Positions 53,041 through 61,533 of a DNA stretch of 64,000 nucleotides are shown here, one piece after another. The stretch is from positions 248,001-312,000 of the forward strand of contig NZ_QGGZ01000005.1 of the NCBI RefSeq assembly GCF_003148825.1, in the 5' to 3' direction. Position 1 is the stretch's first letter. Every line of letters starts with the position of its first letter. The notes below the pieces were generated by a model. It saw only the letters and a list, made by a program, of their open reading frames with translations, did no database searches and had not been told where the DNA came from. The position numbers were made by a program, and so were the translations under genes. This DNA comes from Streptomyces sp. CG 926 (GTDB lineage: Bacteria; Actinomycetota; Actinomycetes; Streptomycetales; Streptomycetaceae).

Positions 53041-54156
53041 TCACAGTTTCGGGATCCCCACCTGCATGCCCTCCGTGAGGGCGGCGCCGGTCACCTCGAC
53101 CCGGCCGTTGCCGAACATGCCGAGCTCGACCGGGACCTCCCGGGCCCGGCCGTCCTGGACGACCTGCACGCCGAAGCCGCCGCTCGCGAGCGCGAGCAGC
53201 GCGTTGACCGGTACGGAGAGCACGCCCTTGCGGGTCTCCCCGGTCAGGCCGACGGTCACCGGGGACTGGTCCGGGGCGTTCACCTCGGCCGGCTTGTCGA
53301 AGGTGACCACCACCTCGACCTGGGCCTTCTTGTCGCCGCCACCACCGCCACCCCCACCGCCCGGGCCGGCGCCGCCGTTCTTGTCGTCGGGCGGCGCCGC
53401 CCCGCCCACCGAGTCGATCTTCGCGGTGGCGCTGCCGCCGCCCGGCAGCCGTACGGTCACCGGGTCGCCCGCCTTGGCTGCGCCCGCCTTCACCGCGTCC
53501 AGTCGGAAGCGGACGATCCGCTCGGTGCCCGTCACCGTCAGCACCGGCTTTCCCGGCGCCAGCTCGTCACCGACCGCCGCGTCACCCGCGCGCACCCGCT
53601 GCGGACCCGAGGCGAAGGCGATGTCCTCCTTGCCGACCTCGCCCGTCTCCGCGACCTTGTGCGCCTTCTGCCACCGCTTGACCGCCGTGGCCGTACCCGC
53701 CGTGAAGGTGCCGTCCTGCGGGTCGAGCCCGGTCCCGTACCCGAGGGCCTGGAGGTTGCGCTTGAGCTGCTCGACGTCCTCGCCCTTGTCGCCGGCCTTC
53801 AGCGGCCGGTACATCGGCGTGGACCCGTACATGAGCCGCACCGCCCGGCCGTTGACCTCGTACAACTTCCCGTCCCGCTCCACCGCCGAGCCCTCGCCCG
53901 CCGTCCACGTCAGCACGCCGGGCCCGGCCGCGTTCAGCTTGCGCTCCCGCGCGTAGCCGAGGGTGCCCTCCACCTGGAGACCGGAGCTGAGGTCGCCCCG
54001 CTGGACCGGCGCGGTGGCCGGCGGCAGTCCGCCGGCCGCGTGCCGCTCCCGCTCGTCCGCGTCCCGCTGCGGCCGGTCCATGACGGCCCAGCCGCCGCCC
54101 GAGACGGTCAGTACGGCGGCCAGCGAGGCCAGCAGCCACTTGGCCCGTTTCCTCAT
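53041..54156 (-). CDS. MacA-like adaptor protein with peptidoglycan-binding domain
   Basis: A 371-aa membrane-anchored protein: N-terminal anchor (WLLASLAAVLTVSGGGWAVM), a biotinyl-lipoyl-like half (GDLSSGLQVEGTLGYARERKL), an inserted PG_binding_1 domain (KAGDKGEDVEQLKRNLQALGYG ... TAVKRWQKAHKV) and a beta-barrel C-terminal region split by a Gly-rich linker. This is the usual Gram-positive partner of MacB-type transporters. The ATG overlaps the lipoprotein stop (ATGA). It lies between lipoprotein and ATPase in a four-gene unit. Confidence 0.88.
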   Translation of the reverse strand: MRKRAKWLLASLAAVLTVSGGGWAVMDRPQRDADERERHAAGGLPPATAPVQRGDLSSGLQVEGTLGYARERKLNAAGPGVLTWTAGEGSAVERDGKLYEVNGRAVRLMYGSTPMYRPLKAGDKGEDVEQLKRNLQALGYGTGLDPQDGTFTAGTATAVKRWQKAHKVAETGEVGKEDIAFASGPQRVRAGDAAVGDELAPGKPVLTVTGTERIVRFRLDAVKAGAAKAGDPVTVRLPGGGSATAKIDSVGGAAPPDDKNGGAGPGGGGGGGGGDKKAQVEVVVTFDKPAEVNAPDQSPVTVGLTGETRKGVLSVPVNALLALASGGFGVQVVQDGRAREVPVELGMFGNGRVEVTGAALTEGMQVGIPKL

Positions 54157-54641
54157 CGGCCGGTGTCGCACTTCTTCTGGGCCTCCTCGAAGGCCTTCTC
54201 CTGACCCTTGGGGATCTCGGTGGCGCTCTTCATGCCGCCCTCCTGGTACTCAGGGTCCTTCAGGGCGACGCCGTTCTCGCGCATGCACCGGATCCACTCC
54301 AGCTCCTTGTCCTTGTCCTCCTGCGTGGGCTCCTTACCGGCGCCGGTGCCCGTGCTCATCCCGCACTTCTTCATGGCCTCCTGCATCTTCTGCGGGTCGG
54401 CGTCCCCGCCGATCGTCATCCCGCGCGGGTCCTGGCCGGGCTCGGGGTCGGGCACGTCTATTCCGTTCTCGCGCAGGCACTGGCGCATCTTCACCGCGTT
54501 GTCGGCCACCGTTCCGGAGTCGCCGCCGGCGCCTGCCGAGGAGTCCTGCTTCCCCGCCGATCCGTCGTTCGCGCAGGCGGTGGCGAACAGGGTCAGCCCG
54601 GTGACGACCGCGGCCGTGGTCATGATCAGGGATCGCTTCAT
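54153..54641 (-). CDS. Lipoprotein with two CLRENG/CMRENG repeats
   Basis: A 162-aa lipoprotein. The signal peptide ends in a lipobox (LFATAC, Cys at ~25). The mature part has two related cysteine motifs, KMRQCLRENGIDVPDPEPG and WIRCMRENGVALKDPEYQ, each followed by a helix and a downstream cysteine (MKKCGM and QKKCDT). The repeat suggests duplication of a small domain. It is first in the unit with the MacAB-like exporter and divergent from the two-component system, so it is likely a sensor or substrate-handling part of it. Confidence 0.85.
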   Translation of the reverse strand: MKRSLIMTTAAVVTGLTLFATACANDGSAGKQDSSAGAGGDSGTVADNAVKMRQCLRENGIDVPDPEPGQDPRGMTIGGDADPQKMQEAMKKCGMSTGTGAGKEPTQEDKDKELEWIRCMRENGVALKDPEYQEGGMKSATEIPKGQEKAFEEAQKKCDTGR

Positions 54642-54731
54642 GGGCCCGAGCCTGCGGTGGAAGGGCCTTTCGCTTCCCTCTCCCACCTTGCTTACGACGA
54701 CGAAATGCCGATCTCCGGTAAAGAGGACGCC

Positions 54732-55390
<659 letters not shown>

Positions 55391-55394
<4 letters not shown>

Positions 55395-56635
55395 AGGGCC
55401 GCCGCCCGTGGCGGCTGCTGCGCACCGAGCGTGGCCGCCTCACCGCCCTGTACGGCTCCTTGCTGCTCCTGGCGGGCGGCGGCCTGGTGGCGCTGGTCTA
55501 CCTCCTCGTCGGCCAGGGCCTCTACGCGAGCGTCAACGGAGCCGTCCGTACCGTCTCCCCGGCGTACGCGGTCCCTTCGCCCGGGGTCGTCCCCGGCGAG
55601 AGGATCACCCCGGGGTGCCCGTGCGAGCCGGCGCGGAAACTGCCTCCGGGGCAGACCCCCACCTTCGAGCAGCTGGAGCGCTACGCGTACACGCAGAACC
55701 TCTCCGACGCCGTCACCGACGCCACCCGGCACCGGCTGCTCATGTACTCCCTCCTCGCGCTGGCCGTCTTCGCCGTGCTGTCGATCTGGCTCGCCTGGTG
55801 GATGGCCGGCCGGGTGCTGCGGCCCGTCGGCGTGATCACCGAGACGGCGCGCCGGCTGTCCGGGGAGAACCTGGACGAGCGGATCTCCCTCGACGCGCCG
55901 CCCGGCGAGCTCAAGCAGCTGGCCGACACCTTCGACGCGATGCTGGGCCGGATGGAGCAGCTGGTCTCCGCGCAACGGCGGTTCGCGGCGAACGCGGCGC
56001 ACGAACTGCGCACCCCGCTGGCGGTCCAGCGGGCGGCGGCCGAGATCGGCCTGGCGGGGGATCCGTCGCCGGAGAAGGTGGCCCGGATCCGCGCCAAGCT
56101 GATCGGCGTCGCCGACTCCAGCGAGCACCTCATCGAGTCCCTGCTGCTGCTCGCCGTCTCGGAGCAGGGGCTGGAGTCCACCGGCCCGGTCGACCTGGCG
56201 GAGCTCGCGGCGGCCGAGCTGGCGGCCTGTCCGGCGCCGGGGCTGACCGTCGTACGGATCCTCGCGCCGCTGACCGTGCCGGGGGACCGGACCCTGCTCG
56301 GGCACCTGCTGCGGAATCTGCTGGTCAACGCGGTGCGGCACAACCGCCCCGACGGCCGGATCAGCGTGTCCACCTCCGCCGAAGGGGAACTGACGGTGTC
56401 GAACACCGGGCCGGTGATCGATCCGGCGGACGTGCCGGGGCTGCTGGAGCCCTTCCGTAGGCGCGCCGAACGGCTGCACACCGCGGGTGAGGGCGCCGGG
56501 TTGGGGCTGTCGATCGTGGCCTCGATCGCCCGGGCGCACGGGGCGGAGCTGGTGGTGCGGGCCGATCCGGCGCCGGAGGGCGGGCTGACGGTCCGGGTCC
56601 GCTTCCCGCGGACCGACGAGGCGCGCACGTCGTAG
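55391..56635 (+). CDS. Sensor histidine kinase
   Basis: A 414-aa membrane kinase: helix 1 (LTALYGSLLLLAGGGLVALVYLLV), an extracellular loop of ~90 residues with two cysteines (GCPCEP), helix 2 (LLMYSLLALAVFAVLSIWLAWWM), HAMP, dimerisation box with His204 (FAANAAHELRTPLAVQ), N box (LLRNLLVNAVRHN) and G box (GEGAGLGLSIV). GTG at 55391 overlaps the regulator stop. The short cysteine-bearing sensor loop might detect an envelope or redox signal. Confidence 0.92.
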
Positions 56636-56676
56636 CCACCCGGGCTGCGAGGGCCCGCTGATGTACGGTCGGAGGA

Positions 56677-57558
56677 ATGAGCAAGCACGTCCGAGCCAGC
56701 TCCCGTCCGTCCGGAAAGCCGCGCGCGGTCCGTAGGTCCCCCCGGGTGGCTCTTGCCGCCGTGCTCGGCCTGGCGACCCTCACGGTCGGCTGGGTCTGTG
56801 TGGCCCAGGAGCCGGACAAGGCCGCAGGTCCCCGGCCGCAGGCCCGCGCGGACGCCCGTCCGCAGAAGGAGGGTCACGTCGCGCGCGACGAGCGGCGGGC
56901 CGCGCAGCAGGCCGTCCCGCACCCCGGCCCGCCGGCCGCCCCGCCGGCCTCGGCCGCGCCGGTCGCCGCCCCGCAGGGCCTGGTCGGCGTCAGCGAGCCG
57001 ACCCGGGCCCGGATCCCGGCAGAGTCCCGTCAGCTGATCCTGGTCACCGGCCGGGCGATGGACTCCTCGGAGTCCACGGTCACCTTCTACACGCGCCCCG
57101 CGGCCGGAGCCGACTGGGTCAAGGCCGAGAGCTGGCCGGCCCGCAACGGGGCCAACGGCTGGTCCGTCGAACGCACATACGGAGACCTGACCTCGCCGAT
57201 GGGGGTCTACGCGCTGACCGACGCGGGCGGCCTGCTGCCGAAGCCGCCCGGGACCCGGCTCCCGTACGACGAGGACAACGGCTTCGTCGCCACCGGCCTC
57301 GGGGTGAACGGGGAGTCCCTGGAGGGCTCCTTCGACTACGTCGTCGCCATCGACTTCAACCGCAGGCCGGGCCGGTCCCCGCTGGACCCGGTCATGCCGG
57401 ACGGCGAGGACAAGGGCGGCAACATCTGGCTGCACGTGGACCACGACGGTCCCTCGCAGGGCTGCGTGGGCATCCCGAAGGCGGCCATGAAGAAGGTCCT
57501 GGAGACCCTCGATCCGGCCGCGAAGCCGGTCATCGTGATGGGGCCGGCAGGCTTCTGA
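56677..57558 (+). CDS. L,D-transpeptidase-like (YkuD) secreted protein
   Basis: A 293-aa protein with an N-terminal anchor or signal (VALAAVLGLATLTVGWVCVA), a long Pro/Ala linker and a YkuD-type catalytic domain ending in IWLHVDHDGPSQGCVGIPKAAM, with catalytic Cys263 and the His of the HxxxD...SxGC motif. Members form 3-3 cross-links in peptidoglycan or hydrolyse it. The last 29 bp overlap the 3' end of the convergent membrane protein gene. Confidence 0.88.
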   Translation: MSKHVRASSRPSGKPRAVRRSPRVALAAVLGLATLTVGWVCVAQEPDKAAGPRPQARADARPQKEGHVARDERRAAQQAVPHPGPPAAPPASAAPVAAPQGLVGVSEPTRARIPAESRQLILVTGRAMDSSESTVTFYTRPAAGADWVKAESWPARNGANGWSVERTYGDLTSPMGVYALTDAGGLLPKPPGTRLPYDEDNGFVATGLGVNGESLEGSFDYVVAIDFNRRPGRSPLDPVMPDGEDKGGNIWLHVDHDGPSQGCVGIPKAAMKKVLETLDPAAKPVIVMGPAGF

Positions 57559-58168
57559 CGCGGGTCGGGCGCGGCCGCAGCAGCAGTCCGATGTAGGCGA
57601 GGTCGAAGACGCAGCACAGGATCCCGAGTCCGAGGATGAACGGCGCGTCCTCCAGCACCCCGAACAGCACGGTCGGGGCGAGCGTCCCCAGCCATTTGGC
57701 GACGGCGATGGTCGGCGACTGGCCGAGCGGCCCCTGCCGGGAGACGTAGAGGGCGATGAAGAGGCCGGACATCAGCAGGTTCTGCAGGAAGGCCGAGTAC
57801 CGGCTCGCGTCGTGCGCCCCGAAGTGCGCCAGGAACAGCCACTGCACGGCGAATCCCGTACCGAACACCAGGACCGACCAGGTGGCGAAGAGCGGGCGGG
57901 TCACGAAGTCCGGCAGCTCGGCCCGGCCGAAGCGCAGGTAGGTGTAGACGATCACCACGTCGGCCACCGCCCACACCACGTTGACCACGCCTTGGGCGGA
58001 GAGCCCGACCGCGATGTCGCGGGCCGCGTAGACGGTCTCCCAGGCGAAGTTGAGCGCGAGCGCGGCGACGGGCATCGCGTACGTCCGGTCCCGCAGCCCG
58101 ACGCGGATCGCCTCCACGTACACGAGCGTCCAGGCGACACCGCTGACCAGCGTGAGTATGAGATCCAC
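57530..58168 (-). CDS. Transmembrane-type terpene cyclase-like integral membrane protein
   Basis: A 212-aa protein with seven predicted helices. The opening AWTLVYVEAIRVGLRDRTYAMPVAALALNFAWETVYAARD, with Glu44 in WE, and the later CCVFDLAYIGLLL with an Asp match the layout of Pyr4/PaxB-type membrane terpene cyclases, where such Glu and Asp residues protonate an epoxide or olefin. I recall bacterial members annotated this way; activity is unproven. There is no prenyltransferase or epoxidase next door. It overlaps the L,D-transpeptidase gene at the 3' ends by 29 bp. No operator precedes it, though the regulon unit starts 160 bp away in the other direction. Confidence 0.7.
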   Translation of the reverse strand: MDLILTLVSGVAWTLVYVEAIRVGLRDRTYAMPVAALALNFAWETVYAARDIAVGLSAQGVVNVVWAVADVVIVYTYLRFGRAELPDFVTRPLFATWSVLVFGTGFAVQWLFLAHFGAHDASRYSAFLQNLLMSGLFIALYVSRQGPLGQSPTIAVAKWLGTLAPTVLFGVLEDAPFILGLGILCCVFDLAYIGLLLRPRPTRVRSLPAPSR

Positions 58169-58252
58169 GCGCGCACCCTAGGTGAGGTGAGGGGCGCAGG
58201 GGAACCGAGCGAGGGAGCGCCTGTTCGGCCCGGGGTGTGTCGCACCCCTTGT

Positions 58253-58267
58253 CTGACGATCCGTCAG
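58253..58267. promoter_or_regulatory. TetR-type operator, copy 12
   Basis: CTGACGATCCGTCAG, 61 bp upstream of the F420 oxidoreductase start at 58329 and 84 bp upstream of the divergent membrane protein (start 58168). Confidence 0.85.
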
Positions 58268-58328
58268 CTACGACGATGGCCCCGCACCGATATGACGAAT
58301 CGGCAGACGAAGGCGAGGCGGGCCCGCC

Positions 58329-59276
58329 ATGGCGCGCGTATTTCCGCAAGGTCGGCTGGTCCACGGGATGCAGCTCCCGGTCCAGTCGCAGAGCACCATC
58401 TACGCCGAGCCCTGGGAGGCGTCGGCCACCGCCGCCGATCTCGCCGAGATCGCGCGGGCCGCCGACCGGGCCGGCTTCGGCTACGTGGCCACCTGCGACC
58501 ACGTGGCCGTCCCGCGGCGGCTCGCCGGCCCCATGAGCACCGTCTGGTACGACCCGGTGGCGACCCTGTCCTTCCTGGCCGGCATCACCGAGCGGGTGCG
58601 GCTGCTGAGCCACGTCGCGATCCTGGGCCTGCGCCATCCGCTGATCAGCGCCAAGCAGTACGCCACCCTCGACCACCTCTCCGGCGGCCGGCTGATCCTC
58701 GGGGTGGGCGCCGGGCACGTACAGGAGGAGTTCGAGATCCTCGGCGTGGACTTCGCGCGCCGCGGGGCCGTCCTCGACGAGACGTTGGACGCGCTGCGTG
58801 CGGCGCTCGGGCCCGAGGAGTACCCGGAGTTCGAGGGCGAGCTGTTCTCCTTCAAGGACCTCGGCCAGCTGCCCCGGCCCGCCCAGGAACGGATCCCCGT
58901 CTGGGTGGGCGGCTCCTCGCCCGCCGCCGTGCGCCGCGCCGCGATCCGCGGGGACGGTTGGCTCCCGCAGGGCGACCCGCGCGACAAGCTCCCCGGGCAG
59001 ATCGCCCGGATCAAGGAGCTCCGCGAGGCGGCCGGCATCACCGATCCCGTCGAGTTCGGCGCGATCACCGAACCGCTGTACGTCGGCGAGCCCGGCTGGG
59101 ACACCGGCCGCCGCACCCTCACCGGCAAGGCGGAGGCGCTCGCCGAGTCCCTACGGGAGTACGGGGCGCTCGGCGTGGACCAGATCCAGGTGCGCTTCCG
59201 CAGCCGCGACCGCGCCGAACTCGTCGACCAGATCACCGCTTTCGGGGCCGAGGTGGCCCCCCTCCTCAACGACTAG
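58329..59276 (+). CDS. Luciferase-like F420-dependent oxidoreductase
   Basis: A 315-aa luciferase-like monooxygenase (LLM) family protein of the F420-dependent type. Segments GFGYVATCDHVAVPRR, VRLLSHVAILGLRHPLISAKQYATLDHLSGGRLILGVGAGHVQEEFEILGVDF and PVWVGGSSPAAVRRAA are typical. It would transfer hydride from F420H2 to a pathway substrate or oxidise an alcohol. The ATG at 58329 is used; a Met 13 residues later is possible. First gene of the 58329-64000+ regulon segment, 13 bp before the SDR. Confidence 0.88.
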   Translation: MARVFPQGRLVHGMQLPVQSQSTIYAEPWEASATAADLAEIARAADRAGFGYVATCDHVAVPRRLAGPMSTVWYDPVATLSFLAGITERVRLLSHVAILGLRHPLISAKQYATLDHLSGGRLILGVGAGHVQEEFEILGVDFARRGAVLDETLDALRAALGPEEYPEFEGELFSFKDLGQLPRPAQERIPVWVGGSSPAAVRRAAIRGDGWLPQGDPRDKLPGQIARIKELREAAGITDPVEFGAITEPLYVGEPGWDTGRRTLTGKAEALAESLREYGALGVDQIQVRFRSRDRAELVDQITAFGAEVAPLLND

Positions 59277-59289
59277 GGGCTGACGGACC

Positions 59290-60075
59290 ATGGGCAAGCT
59301 GGACGGGCGCGTCGTCATCATCACCGGCGCGGCACGCGGCCAGGGCGAGCAGGAGGCCCGGCTCTTCGCCGCCGAGGGGGCCCGGGTGCTCCTCGGTGAC
59401 GTGCTGGACGAGCAGGGCGCGGCGGTGGCCAAGGACATCGGCGAGGACCGGGCCCGGTACGTACGGATGGACGTGAGCCGGGAGGAGGACTGGGCGGCCG
59501 CCGTCGCCGCCGCGAAGGAGACCTTCGGCCCGATCGACGGCCTGGTCAACAACGCCGGCATCCTGCGCTTCAACGAGCTGACCGCGACCCCGCTGGAGGA
59601 GTTCCAGCAGGTGGTCCAGGTCAACCAGGTGGGCGCCTTCCTCGGCATCAAGACGGTGGCCCCCGAGATCGAGGCGGCCGGCGGCGGCACCATCGTCAAC
59701 ACCTCCTCGTACACCGGCCTGACGGGCATGGCGTACGTCGGCACGTACGCCGCGACCAAGGCGGCGATCCTGGGCCTGACCCGGGTGGCCGCGCTGGAGC
59801 TGGCGGGCAAGGGCATCCGGGTCAACGCGATGTGCCCGGGCGCCGTGGACACCCCGATGGCCAACCCGGGCCTGCTGGACCCGGCGAACATGACCGACGA
59901 GGCCAAGGACGCGATGGCCGAGCTCTACCGGCGCGTGGTCCCGATGGGGCGGGTGGGGCAGCCGGAGGAGATCGCGAAGCTGGCGCTCTTCCTGACGGCC
60001 GAGGACTCCTCGTACATCACCGGCCAGCCGTTCGTGATCGACGGCGGCTGGATGGCAGGCGTCAGCATTCTCTGA
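59290..60075 (+). CDS. SDR oxidoreductase, 3alpha/20beta-hydroxysteroid dehydrogenase-like
   Basis: A 261-aa short-chain dehydrogenase. TGAARGQG is the cofactor motif, NNAG the structural motif, and NTSSYTG/YVGTYAATKAA carry catalytic Ser, Tyr and Lys. In pattern it is close to the Streptomyces 3alpha,20beta-hydroxysteroid dehydrogenase (VVIITGAARG, LLGDVLDEQG, NTSSYTGLTGMAYVGTYAATK, DGGWMAG), which hints at a bulky alicyclic substrate. Asp after LLGD points to NAD. Its stop lies in a degenerate palindrome (60072-60086). Confidence 0.88.
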   Translation: MGKLDGRVVIITGAARGQGEQEARLFAAEGARVLLGDVLDEQGAAVAKDIGEDRARYVRMDVSREEDWAAAVAAAKETFGPIDGLVNNAGILRFNELTATPLEEFQQVVQVNQVGAFLGIKTVAPEIEAAGGGTIVNTSSYTGLTGMAYVGTYAATKAAILGLTRVAALELAGKGIRVNAMCPGAVDTPMANPGLLDPANMTDEAKDAMAELYRRVVPMGRVGQPEEIAKLALFLTAEDSSYITGQPFVIDGGWMAGVSIL

Positions 60076-60132
60076 TGGGGCGTCAGGTATTGACGCTCGC
60101 ACCCCTGCGGTGGAACAGTCGAGACATCAAAT

Positions 60133-60147
60133 CTGACGGAACGTCAG
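60133..60147. promoter_or_regulatory. TetR-type operator, copy 13
   Basis: CTGACGGAACGTCAG, 23 bp upstream of the TTG start at 60171, giving the downstream genes an internal promoter in addition to read-through from 58253. Confidence 0.86.
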
Positions 60148-60170
60148 AAACCAAAGGACGGTGAACCCCC

Positions 60171-61292
60171 TTGGAATTCGGGCTCTTTGTGCAGGGATAC
60201 GTGCCTGAGGCGCGGTCCAAGGTCGACCCCGAGGCAGAGCACAAGGCGCTGATCGAGGAGACCGAGTACGTCATACAGGCGGACAAGTCCGGCTTCAAGT
60301 ACGCCTGGGCCTCCGAGCACCACTTCCTGGAGGAGTACTCGCACCTGTCGGCGAACGAGGTGTTCCTCGGGTACCTCGCCCACGCCACCGAGCGCATCCA
60401 CCTCGGCTCCGGCATCTTCAACCCGCTCGCCCCGGTGAACCACCCGGTCAAGGTGGCCGAGAAGGTCGCCATGCTCGACCACCTCTCCAAGGGCCGCTTC
60501 GAGTTCGGTACCGGCCGGGGCGCCGGCAGCCACGAGATCCTCGGCTTCCTGCCGGGCATCGAGGACATGAACGGCACCAAGGAGATCTGGGAGGAGACCA
60601 TCGCGGAATTCCCCAAGATGTTCCTCCAGGAGGAGTACGAGGGGTTCCAGGGCAAGCACTGGTCGCTCCCGCCGCGCAAGGTCTTCCCCAAGCCGTACGG
60701 CAAGGCCCACCCGGCCATGTGGTACGCCGCCGGCTCCCCGTCCTCGTACGCGATGGCGGCGAAGAAGGGCCTCGGCGTGCTGGGCTTCAGCGTGCAGAAG
60801 GTCTCCGACATGGAGTGGGTCCTCGACCAGTACAAGACGGCCGTCCGGGAGGCGAAGGCCATCGGCGCCTTCGTCAACGACAACGTCATGGTCACCTCGA
60901 CCGCGATCTGTGCCGAGACCCACGACAAGGCCGTCGAGATCGCCGTCAACGCCAACATGAACCGCTTCCAGTCGCTGGTCTTCCGCTACCACGACACCTT
61001 CCCGCGGCCCGAGGCGATCCCGGAGTGGCCCGAGACCCTGCCGGAGTACAACGCGGAGATCATCGAGCTCCTGATCGCCGAGGAACTCCTGATCTGCGGC
61101 GACCCGTCGGAGGTCCGGGCCCAGTGCAAGCGCTGGGAACAGGCCGGCGCCGACCAGCTGTCCTTCGGCCTGCCGACCGGCGTCTCGCCCGAGGACACGA
61201 TGACGACGATCAAGCTGATCGGCGAACACGTCATCCCGCACATCGACACGGACCCGATCCACCGCACGACACGCTTCCGCCAGGCCGTCTGA
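60171..61292 (+). CDS. Luciferase-like flavin monooxygenase
   Basis: A 373-aa LLM-family protein nearer to the bacterial luciferase/FMN-dependent alkanal monooxygenase group: MEFGLFVQGYVPEA, WASEHHFLEEYSHLSANEVFLGYLAHATERIHLGSGIFNPLAPVNHPVKVAEKVAMLDHLSKGRFEFGTGRG. It would need reduced flavin, possibly from the reductase at 12185. The start is TTG (60171); no ATG or GTG opens the frame before the conserved beginning EFGLFVQG. Followed by a GC-rich inverted repeat before the amidohydrolase. Confidence 0.88.
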   Translation: MEFGLFVQGYVPEARSKVDPEAEHKALIEETEYVIQADKSGFKYAWASEHHFLEEYSHLSANEVFLGYLAHATERIHLGSGIFNPLAPVNHPVKVAEKVAMLDHLSKGRFEFGTGRGAGSHEILGFLPGIEDMNGTKEIWEETIAEFPKMFLQEEYEGFQGKHWSLPPRKVFPKPYGKAHPAMWYAAGSPSSYAMAAKKGLGVLGFSVQKVSDMEWVLDQYKTAVREAKAIGAFVNDNVMVTSTAICAETHDKAVEIAVNANMNRFQSLVFRYHDTFPRPEAIPEWPETLPEYNAEIIELLIAEELLICGDPSEVRAQCKRWEQAGADQLSFGLPTGVSPEDTMTTIKLIGEHVIPHIDTDPIHRTTRFRQAV

Positions 61293-61383
61293 CCCGGCGG
61301 GGAGACGGGGACGGCGCCTTCCCGGACCGCCGTCCCGTACCGGCCCCGGCCGGGGGCCATGCCGAGGCAGCGGTCGCCCCGGC

Positions 61384-61503
61384 GGTCTCCGGCCGGGGCA
61401 TGCGGGGGCTCCGCCCCCCACCCCGCGCCTCAAACGCCGGCGGGGCTGGATTCTGCAGCCTCGCCGGCGTTCGAGGCGCGGGGCCTGGGGCGGAGCCCCA
61501 GCG
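61384..61503. repeat. GC-rich intergenic inverted repeat (Streptomyces type)
   Basis: GGGGCTCCGCCCC ... CCCGCGCCTCAAACGCCGGC against GCCGGCGTTCGAGGCGCGGG ... GGGGCGGAGCCCC: arms of about 45 bp around 61446. This type recurs in Streptomyces intergenic regions and acts as a strong hairpin. A degenerate relative is at 15754. Confidence 0.85.
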
Positions 61504-61533
61504 CGCAACGCGAACACCGGCAGAAGGGACGTC

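Noticed and set aside
59281..59295. Operator at the SDR start (CTGACGGACCATGGG)
   Set aside because: A single arm only; the other side is the start codon region.
61384..61503. Insertion sequence ends
   Set aside because: The mirrored element is the common GC-rich Streptomyces intergenic hairpin and contains no transposase.
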